From positions 930,001-994,000 of the forward strand of contig NADL03000481.1 in the NCBI GenBank assembly GCA_002205965.3: a stretch of DNA of 64,000 bases, read 5' to 3'. The notes under the pieces were generated by a model that saw nothing but the letters and a program-made list of their open reading frames with translations, did not search any database and was not told the origin of the DNA. Made by a program: the position numbers and the translations under genes. Every line of letters starts with the position of its first letter. Position 1 is the stretch's first letter. Below, piece after piece: positions 37,560 through 51,094 of this stretch. This DNA comes from Kappaphycus alvarezii. Lineage: Eukaryota; Rhodophyta; Florideophyceae; Gigartinales; Solieriaceae.

Positions 37560-37680
37560 GGAATGTTATTTAGTGTTACCCATCGGTGACGACTTATCCC
37601 GCATAACGCATTAGCGGCGTGGACACAACCGACCACATCTTCCATGCATTTAAGTAACCCAAACATTTCCCCTTTCAAAT

Positions 37681-40600
37681 TATTTCATTTAAGAAAAATA
37701 TCTTTATGCCTGCATTTACGCTCAAAAATAGCACTTTACAGTATGTTTTAAATAGTAGTTTAAGCCAAGGATTGTCTGATGAGAAATTTCAAAGAAAATT
37801 AGCTTAATTAGGTCCAAAAATGCTGTAAAAATCTTTACTATGCTCATTTTCATGGCCAAAGTCGTTATTAGAGAAATAATTGTTCAACTCTGCAGTAATT
37901 TTTCTTCCGATCGTTAAATTAATGGCCAAATTTTAACTTTTTATCGAAACGTATGAAGATACTTGCAATAAATATAGCCTACGATAGAGTAAAATTATAT
38001 CTCAATGAAGTTTATCTAGCTAGTTTTGACAGTGATTATCCTTTTCAAGGTAATATTTTGTTTTGGTAAGTAATTTACTGAAAAGGATTATGATTACATC
38101 TTCCGTTCAACTTTCAACGTATAAACTTGTCTATTTAATACTCAAGTCCCATTTTATTTTAGTTTACAACTATTGAACCTTATTGTAAGTGTTGAATACA
38201 GCAATGGGAAAGAAAACATTTTCTTTTCCGATATTAAAATGGATATAATAGTTTTGAGAAGAATAAGGCTAATATGAAGGGAAAATAAAGAGATCTTTTT
38301 GTATTTGGACTGTAGTGGAGGAAAAATATTCTACTTCTCATCCACTGCCTTTTTTGAAATTTGAATATGCTTTGGAATCTATGAAGAGATCCCTGGTGCC
38401 TTAAATTTATAACAATTTTTATGGCTGAAAATAACGAAAGAACCAGAAAGATGTTCGCACATGATGACAATGTTTATAATGAAACTAGATTCAGGAAAAT
38501 TGACGAGGTCAATCTTGTGTCTCTTGGTTTATACTAAATAACCTAAGTCCATCGCAGAGGGTTTCAAGTAATACACGCGATATGTTTAAACTGCCTCCTG
38601 TATTTTCAATCTACTTGCAGCATCTGAAAAAACAATTTTATACTATTGAAAGAAACACATTGTGAAACGTAATTCATATCGTCCCTACTTCTTATAGCAA
38701 ACATTGAAAGGGTCGATATTTATAACATTTACTTCTATAGAAATTTACTATCTTGTTACATAAATACTATTATGCGGTTAATACATTCTGCACACAAAAG
38801 ATAGAAGCGTTGAATATTCCAAAATTACAGCAGATTTAAGACTTTTTAAGATTTTCCGATGCTTTTGAATTCACGTAAGAGAAATATTGGCAGAGAAAAG
38901 TTTTTGAACACGTTTTTTATCTACTTCCTGCCGTTCTTGGGTAAATAGGGACACCCGGAAAGATTCTCATTTTGGCTTGCATTGTAATAATTTTAAGTCA
39001 CTAACAATGTACCAGGAATGATTGCAGATGATCTATTGGATTTGGTGGTAATAAAGTTCCTTTATTTTCTTAATTCCTGAGCCCTACTTTATGAATTATA
39101 AAACTGACCTAGATGTGTCTCGCAAGTAAATTGTTTATTTACCAATATTCCTATGAGATAAAGTTTAGAAATCATATTACAGGAGTTTTTATTCAGCGCA
39201 AAAACTAATCCATTGTCCATAATAGTTGAAAATTTTCACAGACGAATAATTTCACGCATTCTACATCTACTTTGATGTGTACGATAGGCTTATAGCCGAA
39301 ATGAAGAGAACATTTTCGGGAGCTGCAATTATGAACAAATTTCAAGTAAACAGGAGGTCTCAAAGATTGGCTTCCTTCTGAACTTAAAAGCATAAACATC
39401 TCCAACCTACATTATTTGTTATCTTTTCCATTCTCATATTTCTAAACGATTAATGTGGCTGTATTTTGGCCACATCCGTCAATCATTTGGCTATACAATA
39501 ATTTTCAGATGTATCTTATTGTTATAAAACCGAGTCCAAAGGAGATGTAAGTATGTAAAAAGATTCTTTTCTAAAATACTGAGTTGATTAAAGAAATCTG
39601 AAATATGTCAGTGGTTTCCAAAATGAAATTTTTGGTACTTCATTTCCAATCCAGATTCTTACCTTCAGGAGGACAAGAATGGACAAAAAGTATCAAAACA
39701 ATACAATCATCAGACAATTACTTTCTAGCGCCAGGGAACTCACTCATTTCATGGTTAAGAAATACACTAATGCTTAATTTCTTGATGGAAAAATATATAT
39801 AAGTACGGCTACATATCTCAAAAGCAAATTTTATAAATATGCTATTCTTCTTTTACTGGAGTATTTAGAACATACTTTTTATTATTCGGGTTAATGGTAC
39901 AAATAAAACATTTTTTATTTGGTATGAACGTAATATATAAATTTTGGTCGCCATGTTTGTTGGAAACAAACTAAGCTGAACCAAAAATGTATTTTGCTCT
40001 TAAAATTTAAGTACTTTACGTAGTTTATCAAAGTAATGCATCGATTCACCGTGATCTATTACGATTTTTATAATAGAAATCATAAAATTAAATCATATAT
40101 GATGATTCTTAAATTATTTCGATCAAGAAAAACAACAATGTAGTATTCCATAAGTTAAAGGTTAAACCATCAATATTACTTTGACGGGTTCATCACCTAA
40201 AGCCTTTTCCTAATTAAATCTAATTACACTGTAACAGAATCTGATAATTATCAATTCCGTCACCTTATTTTTTCATTCTACAGGGCAGCCGAATTGGCGG
40301 CGATGCTACGCCATAAATCTTTTGATTAATGAGCTATGAAAGATATTTGCCACATTAACTGCTTAGTTTTCACAATAAGCTGTAAATTTATGCAGCACTA
40401 CTAGAAAAAATAATTTTGCGAATTTATTGATACAGAACTAAAGCGATTCTTGAAATTTTAAACTTAGTAATATAAATCCCATCACTTTTTACTTCACTAC
40501 TTTATACAAAAATGTACAAAAAATAACAAATAAAATTACTGAATGCGTTAAAAGAATTGAGAACGTCAATAAATTGACAGCTTATTCATGTTAAGTAGAA

Positions 40601-43600
40601 GAAAATTTTTTTTTCTAGAGAAGTTTTTGTATGTAACTCTATATCTTAAATTATATGAAACAGTAGTGCAAAACTAAACTACATTGTATAATATGGTCGC
40701 CTATTAATGTTAAAATTGTTTAACTGCAGATTGTAGCGATGACGTAGCTCAAAGGTAAGAATTGAAAATTTTCACGTAATTGATTTGAGCACTGTGGTAT
40801 CTTAAAATTATTTTTCTCTTGTGAAACCGTGTATTTGTATAAAAAACTAGAACAAATAGCAAATATTAATGGAATGTTTTATTTTCAGCCAGAAATTTCC
40901 TTTTTTACTGCATATTTTCGCCGAGATTAACCTAAATCCATTAAGTGTAGCGTTCGCAAAATATTTTTTCGCCATCGGATCTTTACCTGCTAAAATGCTA
41001 CTGAGAAATTAGTTTTGGAATCAAATCGAACTGAACGATACATAACTATATTTAGAAGTTCACATAATAACTTTACACGATACTTTGGAATTTTCTTAGC
41101 AGAAAAATATAAATCAAGAAAAACAAAAAGTAGGATTCTCATTCCTAAAATATACGAACTATTTTCAGAGATTTTGTTCGAAATAAACTCATTTTATTTG
41201 CGTAACTAAACCCCAAACAAGATTTACTTCCTTTATTTGATAAAGAACGTACCTATTATATAAAGAGATGCAAAGTATTCTCTTTCCTGCCCTTTGACAT
41301 GCTTTATTACAGTGAGTCGCATTAATATTTTTCGAATTCACATATGGCGTCATTAATGAATACAATGGGAATGAATTCAATCCTCCATTTCTTATCAAAT
41401 TTTCATTGTCGGGTATGCTGACTTACGTATGCTTTATTTGACTTAATAGCCAAAGAGATCAATTCTTTATGTTCAAAAGTACTTCTTTACAACCATCAAT
41501 TTACTTGCGATGCTCTAAGTCTACCGAAATCCTTTTTTTTTCTGTATTTTATTTTCTTTAAAGTGTTCTTGTTTATTATTCTCTTGTGTAGAACTTATTT
41601 TTGTAGTTGAATAATCCTTGTTCAACTGTGTAAGGACCTAAAATATTTTAAGCATGATTGACTCATATTTACTTCTATTAAATGTTTGAAACTACCGTCC
41701 AAATGTTTTTTACAACGTTTTGTTTCACTACCATCAACAGTCTTACACTTGGTTCATGAGTCCATCTAACTTCCAAGCACTTTCAGAAGCTTAGTTATAG
41801 CCCTTTCGTTAAATACCCCGCTACCTCGAGATTAGTAAAAGCACTAAAGCTTTCTCCTCTGTCAAAAGTAAAGTGGAGCAGAATGAAAAATGACACTATT
41901 CATCTGAAAAATCAGTAGAGAGTTTCTCTACAAAAAAATAATATAATGAAGTGAAAAACAAAATGAGATGGAACAATCTTGTAATAAGAGAAATTTGGAG
42001 TAAATTTATTGTCTTTATTAATGCATGATATGAACAGAAAAGTGATAGACCTACTATATATGAAACTAAAATTACTAGTTCATGATAAAACTAGAATTTT
42101 TTGTAAGATATAAACTTATAGGATTTATAATAGAATAAAATTTCCTAAATAATTATTAAGAAAACTTTCTGCTGGAATTAACTATGTATTGAAAAAATAA
42201 TACCTCAGTATATTGCCCATTAAAAATTCCTCAGTGAAGGAATTCAGAGCATCCATAGTATACTTGAAATGAGACACTAAACAATAAGTGTTATGTTACA
42301 CAGTTCAGCTCACTTTTAATAACTTGTTTACAAAATATAATTTCAGTTTCAGTTGTTGCATTCTGGCGACATTATTGACTAGATTAAAATCTGAAATATC
42401 TGCGGAGAAGTTAATGCTGATTTCAAAAGCTAGTAAACTACAGTTTCTACCGGATTTAAAGGCTCTCTTTTCAAAGAAAAGTTTTAAAAATTAATATTTA
42501 CGAACAGAGGAATCGCTCACACAACTAAAACCATGCAATATCTACGATTTTAATTTTCACTAGAGCTTCAACAAGAGTCATTTTAAATTCAGTTGAGTCT
42601 GTTATGGTAGAGCACACTGTATGCAGGAAGAGACTCTTGCTAAATATTCATACAGACAATCTTAAATTGAAGAGGTTTGGAATTGATGATATTCTGGGAC
42701 CTATACGGAAACAGAATATTACCTTACACTGTACTGCATTTTCATTTCCTAAATCCGTCGAATTATATAATTGGTGACAGCGGTATATTTAAAGAATGGT
42801 CGCTGAAAATTCTGTTCTTAATTTCATTAATGGAAGATTAATTATTTAGTACTTTTTAAGACATACGCTTTGTTTCTGATAGATTATAGAGATATTTTTA
42901 TGCATCGTTTTATGTCTCTGTAAGGCATTATAGGTTCATGCAGAATTTGTCGTAACAAATCAAATAATTAGGTGACAATCAACCGGAAAATTTTCAGAAC
43001 ATATAAATTATTATACGCCCTGGATATTTATCCATGGCCTGGCTCTCTTTTATCGGAACGAAAAAGGGTTTCAGGAAAAAATTGAGAATTTTATTGATAA
43101 ATTTTGGCCTTCCTAGAAATAGTGGTGCAGCAAATACTTACTTATGACATTCAGCGTATCATTTCTGTCAAATACCACAAAAAAACTTCCAATTGGGTAA
43201 ATTAATCAATTATTTAATTACCTTCACTGCTCATAAGATATATGGTATATTATTTTTTTCATCACGTGGAACAGACTCCTCATTTTCAAAAATGGAGCTT
43301 TTTTATGTTGGAAATAACAAGATACGCGCGTTTATGCTTTTCATTTCTTTAGCATACTGGAGCAAATATTATAAACCGGCTTCACAACTGCATGCAAACT
43401 CTTTGGAAATAGTTATTTTAATGATATCGATAGCTCAAATGGTAACTAGAAAACTCTCAATTCTCTTCATGCGACGATTACCCGACTATAATACTAAGGG
43501 CTGAGTTCATTAGTACTGAAAATGAATTTAAATGCGAATTACAATAGCTTTATCTAAATCTCTTCGGAACGAAAGTTTTGCCAATATTTTTCTACTAAAA

Positions 43601-46600
43601 ATCATATTTTAATTTGATCACTGCTGGACTCTTAAAAAAAGTGATCAGTTGAGTAAGTAATTGTTCTTGAATTGAATGGTAACGTTTCGGAAAGCTTTAC
43701 AGAAAGCTTTCAAATATTTAAAGGCAAAATAAAGGACTTGAACCAAACAATTTTACGGCTAGCATATGATCTTTTCTACAAATTTAGGGTAAATCCTAGA
43801 TTTCTGCTTTAGAAGAGGGCCAAAATCTTTTTTTGGTGGCTGTTAGTTATGAACAAGGTTGAAGAAAAGAAAGAAAGATAAGTTGTCGCTTGGTTTTCTT
43901 CTGGACACGAACTCGGGTACTTAGTTAGGTAGAGTTTAGAAAAATGGATTTTGTCAGAGACTAGTGCGCCAACCACCCGAGCGGTGTCGGCGAACGTTTA
44001 AATCTTATCCGATCCGATCTAATCTTATTTCTAAATATTCTGGATTTGAACTTTGCCAATTTCCAAAGGGCGCAATTACAATTACCTCGTAATTACCATT
44101 TTTAAACATTGTTGCCATGACCAAACTTATTCCATTACCCAATTGCCAGTTACTCTCATAACCATCCATTTGCAGACCATGTCGTTACTTATAATTAAAC
44201 AACTTTGTTACAAATGACTTGGGGAGAGGACGATGACTACATTAGCAGAAACGTTCTACTTATTGATTTTTTAGGCACTAAGCACTAAATTTGTGCGGAA
44301 TGGGAGACCTAGCTCCGAATCTATGTTAAAAACGCATGTTAAACTTCCTCTAGGACTCAAAAGGCGAGAAATCCTACTTTACGACTTAAATATTGGTCTA
44401 GTAGAATTTAACAGGCCTTATGTATATGATTTTTACATTTCATGTTTTCACAGGTCGGCTAATATAATGAAGAATTGAACTCACTGCCAAAAAAATACCC
44501 TGCATGACGAAAACGAGAAAAAAGCTAGGTGGTTAATGTCAGACAGTTTCTTTGTGCCTGGGATATTGTAGGCAAAGAAAAAGAGGATGAAGATTGTGGT
44601 GAATCGTCAAAAAACGGTGTTTTTGACATTGGTGCGGTATCAGCGTTCAATGAGCAGTACTTTTTAGGGAAACGCGATCTGAAGCGATTTAATGCAGTTA
44701 ATTACACAAGAAGATGAGAATTGCTCTAAAACAGTGGTATTTCAGGGTCTAATTATGAAGCTCAGCAAAAAGAGCTAGATAGGTCTTATAGTATTATACT
44801 AGTGTGGCAGAATTTAGTTTCTTTTTCGAAATGGGCACAGTTGTTCTTAAGTTTTAGATTTATCATTTAATATGTGTACTAATAGCTCTTAAAAGTATTG
44901 CTCAATATTTCACACCAATATAATATCTGCGCAAAAGTTCATTGCTTCAAATATTCGCTAAATGATTTATTTCGTTACTCTCTCATTTCTTTGATGAGCA
45001 CTTTCGCAATCTCCGAAAAGTGAGGGAACTCATAGCAGCACAAACAACCAGAGTCCTCTATTCAGAAACAAAGTCTTTTGAGTAAGAAAATTGATACCTT
45101 AGTATTATTCCGAAAATAATGGGATATTAAATAGCAATAAACTGTTTTTACAAACTTTTGCTGAGAGAGACAATTTCTTTGACCCTTACTCATGATCTTA
45201 TAGTAACAGAAATTTTTATTGTGTCAGAGGCTACCGTCCAACCTCGTGTTTTCTTACACCTGCTCTTGAAGAATTTTCCGACTTGTTCCTTCTCTTTCAG
45301 AGGAATAAATGAACTCATTATGTACACAATTTCATAAAACAGCAATAAAATGATTCAATTATACAGAAGAGAATTGAAGTAAATTTTTTGGCAGAGAGCT
45401 ATTCAAATATATATTCTTTGAAGATAAGTATCTTAAAATTGTCCCAGTATGGAATTAAACAGTAAAGGTCTGGTCCATTTTACCTTTTACCTATAAAGCT
45501 AAAATGGACCGTACTGAGTGAAATCTCCATGTTTCTGTCAACTTTGGTAGTAGCATTCTAAGGAACGTCTTACAATCCGACTGAGAAGTAATTAGTTGAT
45601 GATGAATTTAGGCTGCCTCAAACTGCTTGTTATCTTTCAAAATCCTTGCACTAACTACTTAATTAAAAATTGTGTGCTTTTGATGTGTCGCCTATTACAT
45701 GCAATAAAGCTTAACCTAGAGAACAAGTGTTGAAAAGGGACCATGTAACCCTAGTGTCACATAGTGAATGTTTTCATTGCTATCTTGAATATCGGAAAAT
45801 ACGTGGTGTTTTCTGGCCCATGCATATGGTTCTTAGAAACAAACCTTATTTATTCTGGCATCCTAGCGTACAATTCCATAATTTCTTATAAAAATTTCAA
45901 AGATTAAAAATCTATGAAATTTGTTGGGTATTGTGGCACTTAAAAATGTTGGAACTTAAATACTGTACGCAAATTTGTTTCTCCGAGTTACGATATCATA
46001 AAGATTAATTACCATACACATGAATAATTTTGTGTGTGTGTAAGTGTCATTGAATAGGGAAAGAAGCAGACTACATTTATTACTCTTATTCCATGTCTCA
46101 CTTTTGATTCTGCAGTTGAAATGTATGTAAAGAATGAGTCACCACGTATAAAGTATTATATATTGAGCGACATCTGATCAACAGGAATGTAAGCGCTGAA
46201 CTGCGACAGAAGCCATTTGTGAAGTAATAGCGTAAAACACGTGTACTTCCCATAAAGATCTCTACCTTTAAAGCTTATCCCGACTACAAGCACACCGATG
46301 TATTCGGCTAACGGTCATTCTCTGATTTTCGGTCTTAACGTACGCAAATATAATTTCCTTTCTTAATTCAGTAAACCTTAAGTCCGTTCCATCTGACCAT
46401 ACTCTCGTTAACAAACATATGAATAGATGACGTGGAAAATTGCATATATTGGTTATTTATTACTTTGAAACCCGCTTACAATTGACAATCCGTCATAACC
46501 GAATGGTTTTCTCTCCCACTTTGATGTGTTACTGGAGCATTTACTACGAAAGTGAAGTCAAAAATTCTGCTTGACATGGTCTTCCTACATTAGTGGCTTG

Positions 46601-47500
46601 GATCTTCGATCCAGATTTTTCTAAAGGTCATTGCTGCTTGAAAATGGAATTCTCCCAAAAAATATTAGCGTTCCTAAGAACTTCAATATCTCATCAGTTG
46701 TAAAACTTTGAAGTTTCACCGAATTAAAACTCCTACTCGTAAAATTTTGTATCTTATTGAGACTTTGAAGCATAAACTGCGCACAAAACATTCAGATGTA
46801 AACAAATTGCGAGAGACACAACCAAAGAAAATGGTTACAGGAGAAGATTTGATCAAATTGAAAAACTTAAATGTAATTTTTCAACTGATTGCTTGCTTTA
46901 AAGGACTCTTGACTGAACTAAAGTCTTTCATGTACAAGTTAATCTCAATCTGATTGATGGAAAGTGAAATCATCTGAGTTTTTACACGCTCTTACCTTCA
47001 GAGGTTACACAACCAGTGCAACTTCAACTTCATCACCATCTTTAAACTTAGGGTGGCTTCCTTCCATCATAAAGTCCGTAGAGTCAGGCTTGCGTGTATG
47101 TTGATAATTTGACCATGACCATACTTGCCCGGTTCGGTCTTGCTTCGACTAAATTCCTCCGAATACTATTGACAATGTGAATGTGGGGGTACTAGAAGTC
47201 CATTTTTAAGGCATTCTTCTTCCAAGCTGACCATAAGAGGGTCATTCAAACTCAGCAGCCGATGTAACGAGGGAAGCTCAGCAGTAGACAGTATTTATTT
47301 GGATGGTTCGCGGATCTATTGATGACATATTGAATGGAGAATGGAAGGGTAGCATTTATGAAAAGTTTATCGGATTTTGGAAACGAATTTAATTCTTGTA
47401 AAGTTTTTCGATCGAGCTTCTTCATGCTTGAGTCATGTATTAACATAAAATGTCGAAAAACAATTTTACTTCCAAAATACGGTCCCATAGACACTAGAGA
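37681..47500. other. AT-rich block, no supportable gene
   Basis: About 10 kb of strongly A+T DNA. The longest open frames (for example 43193-43504 plus, 46708-46953 plus) have biased composition and no motif. From about 43.9 kb the base composition rises slowly. No element termini were seen. Confidence 0.55.
45472..45510. repeat. perfect 11-bp inverted repeat
   Basis: GGTCCATTTTA (45472-45482) is exactly inverted as TAAAATGGACC (45500-45510) with a 17-nt loop. It is isolated in AT-rich DNA and has no associated gene. Confidence 0.6.
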
Positions 47501-47801
47501 CTAAAAACTTGACGGTGGTGGTATTTGTGCTCGCAGCATCTACCAGTTTTGTTTAATTTGTTCAATCTCATCTCCATAACTCTCTAACTCTGTCCTCTTT
47601 GGTGCCCTAGTCTCTTAGATCCTTTCTCCAGCATTTTGGCGGTCTTCTCTCCATATTTTGTACGTATCAGGTACATGCACAAAACCTCCTAAAGTTGACT
47701 GCTACTACAGTATTTTGGATGGGGGTCACGGGGGGCTCGTTTACTGTAACGTCTAACCTGGCTCAAACCCAGTAAATTTGTATGGTGGCAGTGAAAATGT
47801 A

Positions 47802-49376
47802 CAATGCACGAAATTTGTATAAGTACACAGCCCACAGGGAGCAAAAATAGCACTTAAATGAGGCCTCTGGGTGTTCCCGTCACACATTTTAGGTAAAATG
47901 AGGGGTTGAGTCCAATAATGGACTCCTATTTTAAATCCAAGACAGAAACCGTGATTTATTTAAAAAATCGAACTACAGCCAAATAAGCGCATGAAATCCT
48001 GTAAGACCCAGAACTTTCAAACTGAAACCATTGGCGGGAAAATGGGATGCTTGCAAAATATTAATGCCTCCCGACCACCTCCCAGGGAGCTTATCCCGTA
48101 CGCATGTGCAGAAGCTGTCTAAGACGTGATTCAGAGCAACAAAATGCCTCGCGGAAAATTTCTCTCGCTATTCGAAAAGGGCCAAATAATGGCGTTGCAC
48201 AACGCCTGTTTGAGCATAAGGTAAATCGCAAAACAGTTGAATTTCTCTGAGAGAGTTGTTCAATGTTTTCTCAAGCGCTCTCAAGCAGTTGACTCCCGAA
48301 AATCGTTGCGTAATTGCAAGAAAATTAAGAGAGGCCAACTACAATGACTGCTGAGGGAGGCCTCAAAAGGCGAGAAATCAGCCAGTCAGCTCCAGTATGC
48401 CCTTGACTTGCCCCTCGGTGTTCGCAGGGTGCAACAAATGTTCAGTAACGCACCACATTTGAAATATAAGAAGATGGTGAAGCGACCGTCAATTCTTCAA
48501 CGTCAAAAGGATTTGAGACTTACGTTGGCCAAGAAGAAGCTGTAAAATGGCCCAGAATTCTGGCGTCATGTTTTTTCTCTGATGAGAAAGTTTAACTTGG
48601 ATGATCCAGATGGTTCTGCCAGTTATTAGCATAACATGAGGACCAAGAACGTATTTTCTCTACACACCCTCAAGGGTGTGATTCTGTCATGTTGTGGGGA
48701 GCTATTTCTTATCATGGCATTTCTTTTTTATTTGAATTGAAAGACAAGATTGCTTCCGCGGCGTACTGCGAAGTATTCGAGAAGGAATTGCTTCCCTTCG
48801 CGGCAGAAAAGATTGATGAGACGTGTATATTTCAGCAACGCGGTGCGGCCCCCTATCGCTCCAAGTATATCTAAAAGTGGCTCCAAAATCACAATGTCAA
48901 TATTTTAAAGTGCCCTGCCAAACCCCCAGACCTAAACATTATAGAAAACGTTTGAAGATTGATGGCATGGATGGTTTATCAACATGGAAAGTAGTTCAAT
49001 TCTGGAGAGGGTTTAACTGCCAGGATACTGGATGTGTGGGAGAACCTGAGAGATGATTACCTCCACCACCTTTACGGTTCCATTCCTAGGCGTCCCATTC
49101 AGGTAGTTGAGGAGAAGGGGGATGCAACCAAGTACTGATCTAGGTTTTGTAAAGGTTTGAGGGTTCGGGTCAAACATAATTTCATGTACTTACTCAGATT
49201 TCGCTCAGTTTTTTCCGGGAGTAACGGTTTCTGATGTAGCTATCTTAAATATGAGTCTATTATCGGACTCATTCCCTCAGTTTAGCTTCAACATGTGACG
49301 GCAACCCCCAGAGGCCTAATTTAAGTCCTATTTTTGCTCTCTGTGGGCTGTGTACTAGTACTGATTTCGTGCACTG
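47802..49376 (+). mobile_element. Tc1/mariner element with long inverted repeats
   Basis: Both ends align in inverted orientation: the left starts CAATGCACGAAATTTGTATA and the right, reversed, starts CAGTGCACGAAATCAGTACT. The match continues through ACACAGCCCACAG, GCAAAAATAG, GGCCTCTGGG and GAGTCC to about 47936 on the left and 49243 on the right, so the repeats are about 135 bp. TA lies immediately outside each end (47800-47801 and 49377-49378), the target duplication of Tc1/mariner elements. Total length is 1575 bp. One broken transposase lies between the repeats. Confidence 0.82.
48144..49137 (+). pseudogene. Tc1-like transposase, inactivated
   Basis: Starts MPRGKFLSLFEKGQIMAL (48144), a Tc1-type helix-turn-helix N-terminus, then about 330 codons in shifting frames to TGA at 49135-49137. 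The DDE domain is visible: FSDEK near 48575-48590 (first aspartate), VILSCCGELF / LWGAISYHGISF (two frames) near 48680-48730, FQQRGAAPYRSKYI near 48830-48874, and PPDLNIIENV near 48926-48955. The second catalytic residue, normally D in FQQDGAPxH, is R (CGC at 48839-48841). With stops after ACLSIR and SASY and several frameshifts, the protein cannot work. It would need an outside source of transposase to move. Confidence 0.78.
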
Positions 49377-49378
49377 TA

Positions 49379-50000
49379 CAGTGTACAGTACTGTACTGTA
49401 CATGAAAGGTTGCGGCAGGCGCTGACGATGGTGTACTGTACTCTACCAGCAAGTAGAGGGGGGGGCAGAAAGCGAAAATGCCGCATTGGAGGTTACTGCC
49501 GAAGCGGAGTGTCGCTGCAAAAGAATACCCCGCACATTCGAAACTCGTTATATCGCGCGGCTGGCGACAGTTCTCACAAGTTCCTTGACTACGGCGAACG
49601 CCACCGGATGCCAGTCTCCGAGACCTGAAATGGGGACGGTAACCAGCATGCTAATGGATGGTACGTTGGAGTTAAATTTTTCCAACAAAATGCCGAATTT
49701 CTATGATAATTCGAAGAGAATTTAATTAGGTTAAATTTTGCTGCGATCCTGCCTAGCTAGGGGAAATGAGGGGTGATTTAATATTTGAAAGAAATGGTCC
49801 GCTACCTGCCCGGGGTGCACTGCTTGCATTAATGGGGAAATCTTTGGTGCTTTCGCGCGCCCCAGTGCACGTGACTGATTTAGTCCATCCAGCTAGTTCT
49901 TAACTGAATAGCCGGTCAGTCGGTGCACAATCAAGATAAGAAATGAGTAAAGATCCTCTCCGTTACCGTATTAATTTAGAGGCAGTGGTGGTTATCAGCC
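49379..50000. other. palindromic TGTACAGTAC sequence, then no supportable gene
   Basis: Directly outside the right end of the Tc1/mariner element lies GTGTACAGTACTGTACTGTACA and, 30 bp on, GTGTACTGTACTC. Overlapping plus-strand frames (49410-49725) have no motif. 49740-50000 shows nothing. Confidence 0.4.
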
Positions 50001-50555
50001 GAAAGGGGCATACCTAAGCATGAAGAGCGGACATGGGGTGACGTTCTTACAGGACTGCCGTAAGGCCAGCCGCGAGACACGCGGCATTGGAAGAAACTGC
50101 TACCGGGCGTGTCTCTGCAAAACGACGGATCTTATCCGCCTGAAGGTCTCCATGGCCCTCACAGCGACGTGCCTGGCCACGTCGTTCAAAACATCATATG
50201 CGTCAAGGTGCCACCCGCCTTGAGTAGATATAGGCACCGGGACAATTCGGGACTTGGCATTCTCAGTGATGAACTCTTCGTAACTTCTGAATTTCGAAGC
50301 GTTTGCCACACTCAAGGAAGTCAATGGATTGAAGCAGCAAACTCTTCGATTCGAGGGAGCAAGCGGATTAACGAATGTGACGTCAAAGAAATCTGTTCCG
50401 CCGCTTCGCCCCATAGCCCTAATGTCCGGTCTCGTGCGGTGTGTACCGTAGGAGCGGGGTTCCATGAATGGTGCCGGGTGGCCTTCACCATGTCTTATGT
50501 GAGTAGTGTAACCTAGCAGTCGTGGCAGACATTTCTCTCTTGGAAAAATGCACAA
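50001..50555 (-). pseudogene. R2-like retroelement 3' fragment (nuclease domain)
   Basis: A 151-codon minus-strand frame (50555-50100) reads RTRPDIRAMGRSGG, FFDVTFVNPLAPSNRR, FNPLTSLSVANASKFRSYE and RIVPVPISTQGGWHLDAYD, the same nuclease as at 37.15-37.56 kb. After a frameshift near 50105 it ends VAVSSNAACLAAGLTAVL and TAA near 50056. A shortened tail (CTTCATGCTTAGGTA then GCCCCTTTC, minus strand 50027-50001) follows. Only the 3' end of the element is present. The K of the SAKRR motif is kept as SKFRS. Confidence 0.62.
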
Positions 50556-51094
50556 CTTAAAATGGCATTATTCGGCGAAGCCCTTGTACGAGAACCGCGA
50601 CATGATATTGTTAGAGTGTGACGGCCAGTGGGCAATTCTCGAATACATCATTGCCGCATCGAATGGCTTCGTTCAGTCAGCAATGTGCAGTGATGAAGCA
50701 TTCATACTTCACGCTTCTGCGCAGTTCCTATATACATGCTCTGTAGCAAGTACGCTTACCGCAGAAATATACTTGCTGATACTCAGGTTTGCAATGTGCT
50801 TAAAAAAAAAAACGCTTCTTTGTCGCAGTCTCAAGCTTATTAATGTATTTTAATGATTGACAATTGACCTGGGTTGTGCCTTGGTGGTAAATTGGAAAAC
50901 TTGTGTAATGTAAAGCCATACTTCCATCTAAGACTTCTCTGCATTCATTAATTCTATCTGGAATTTTGTCCTCATGGCAGTTTGGGAGTCTTCAGGATTA
51001 TATTCGATTTTCCGGTAGTAGTTCTACGTGGTGGCCTTTTTCCCTCGTTGCTTGTTGACTTGTTAAGGTTTAAATTAGCGTCAACATCTGGCAT
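50556..51094. other. no supportable gene
   Basis: A 101-codon plus-strand ORF (50548-50853) shares no motif with known families and contains an A-run near its end. The rest shows nothing. Confidence 0.35.

Larger units (their letters stand above)
35009..37671 (+). mobile_element. R2-like retroelement copy, 5'-truncated
   Basis: A GC-richer island in the AT-rich block. It begins inside the reverse-transcriptase domain and ends at a tail motif shared with other copies (37631-37672). CTTTCAAAT occurs at 35000-35008 just before it and at 37672-37680 just after it, a possible 9-bp target duplication. Domains in order are reverse transcriptase, CCHC finger and PD-(D/E)XK-type nuclease, the layout of R2-like elements. 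A 5' truncation with an intact 3' end is typical of target-primed reverse transcription. Confidence 0.62.

Noticed and set aside
27110..47500. Bacterial or organelle gene content in the AT-rich block
   Set aside because: No frame above about 100 codons with a recognisable product, no rRNA or tRNA, and no operon-like spacing was seen.
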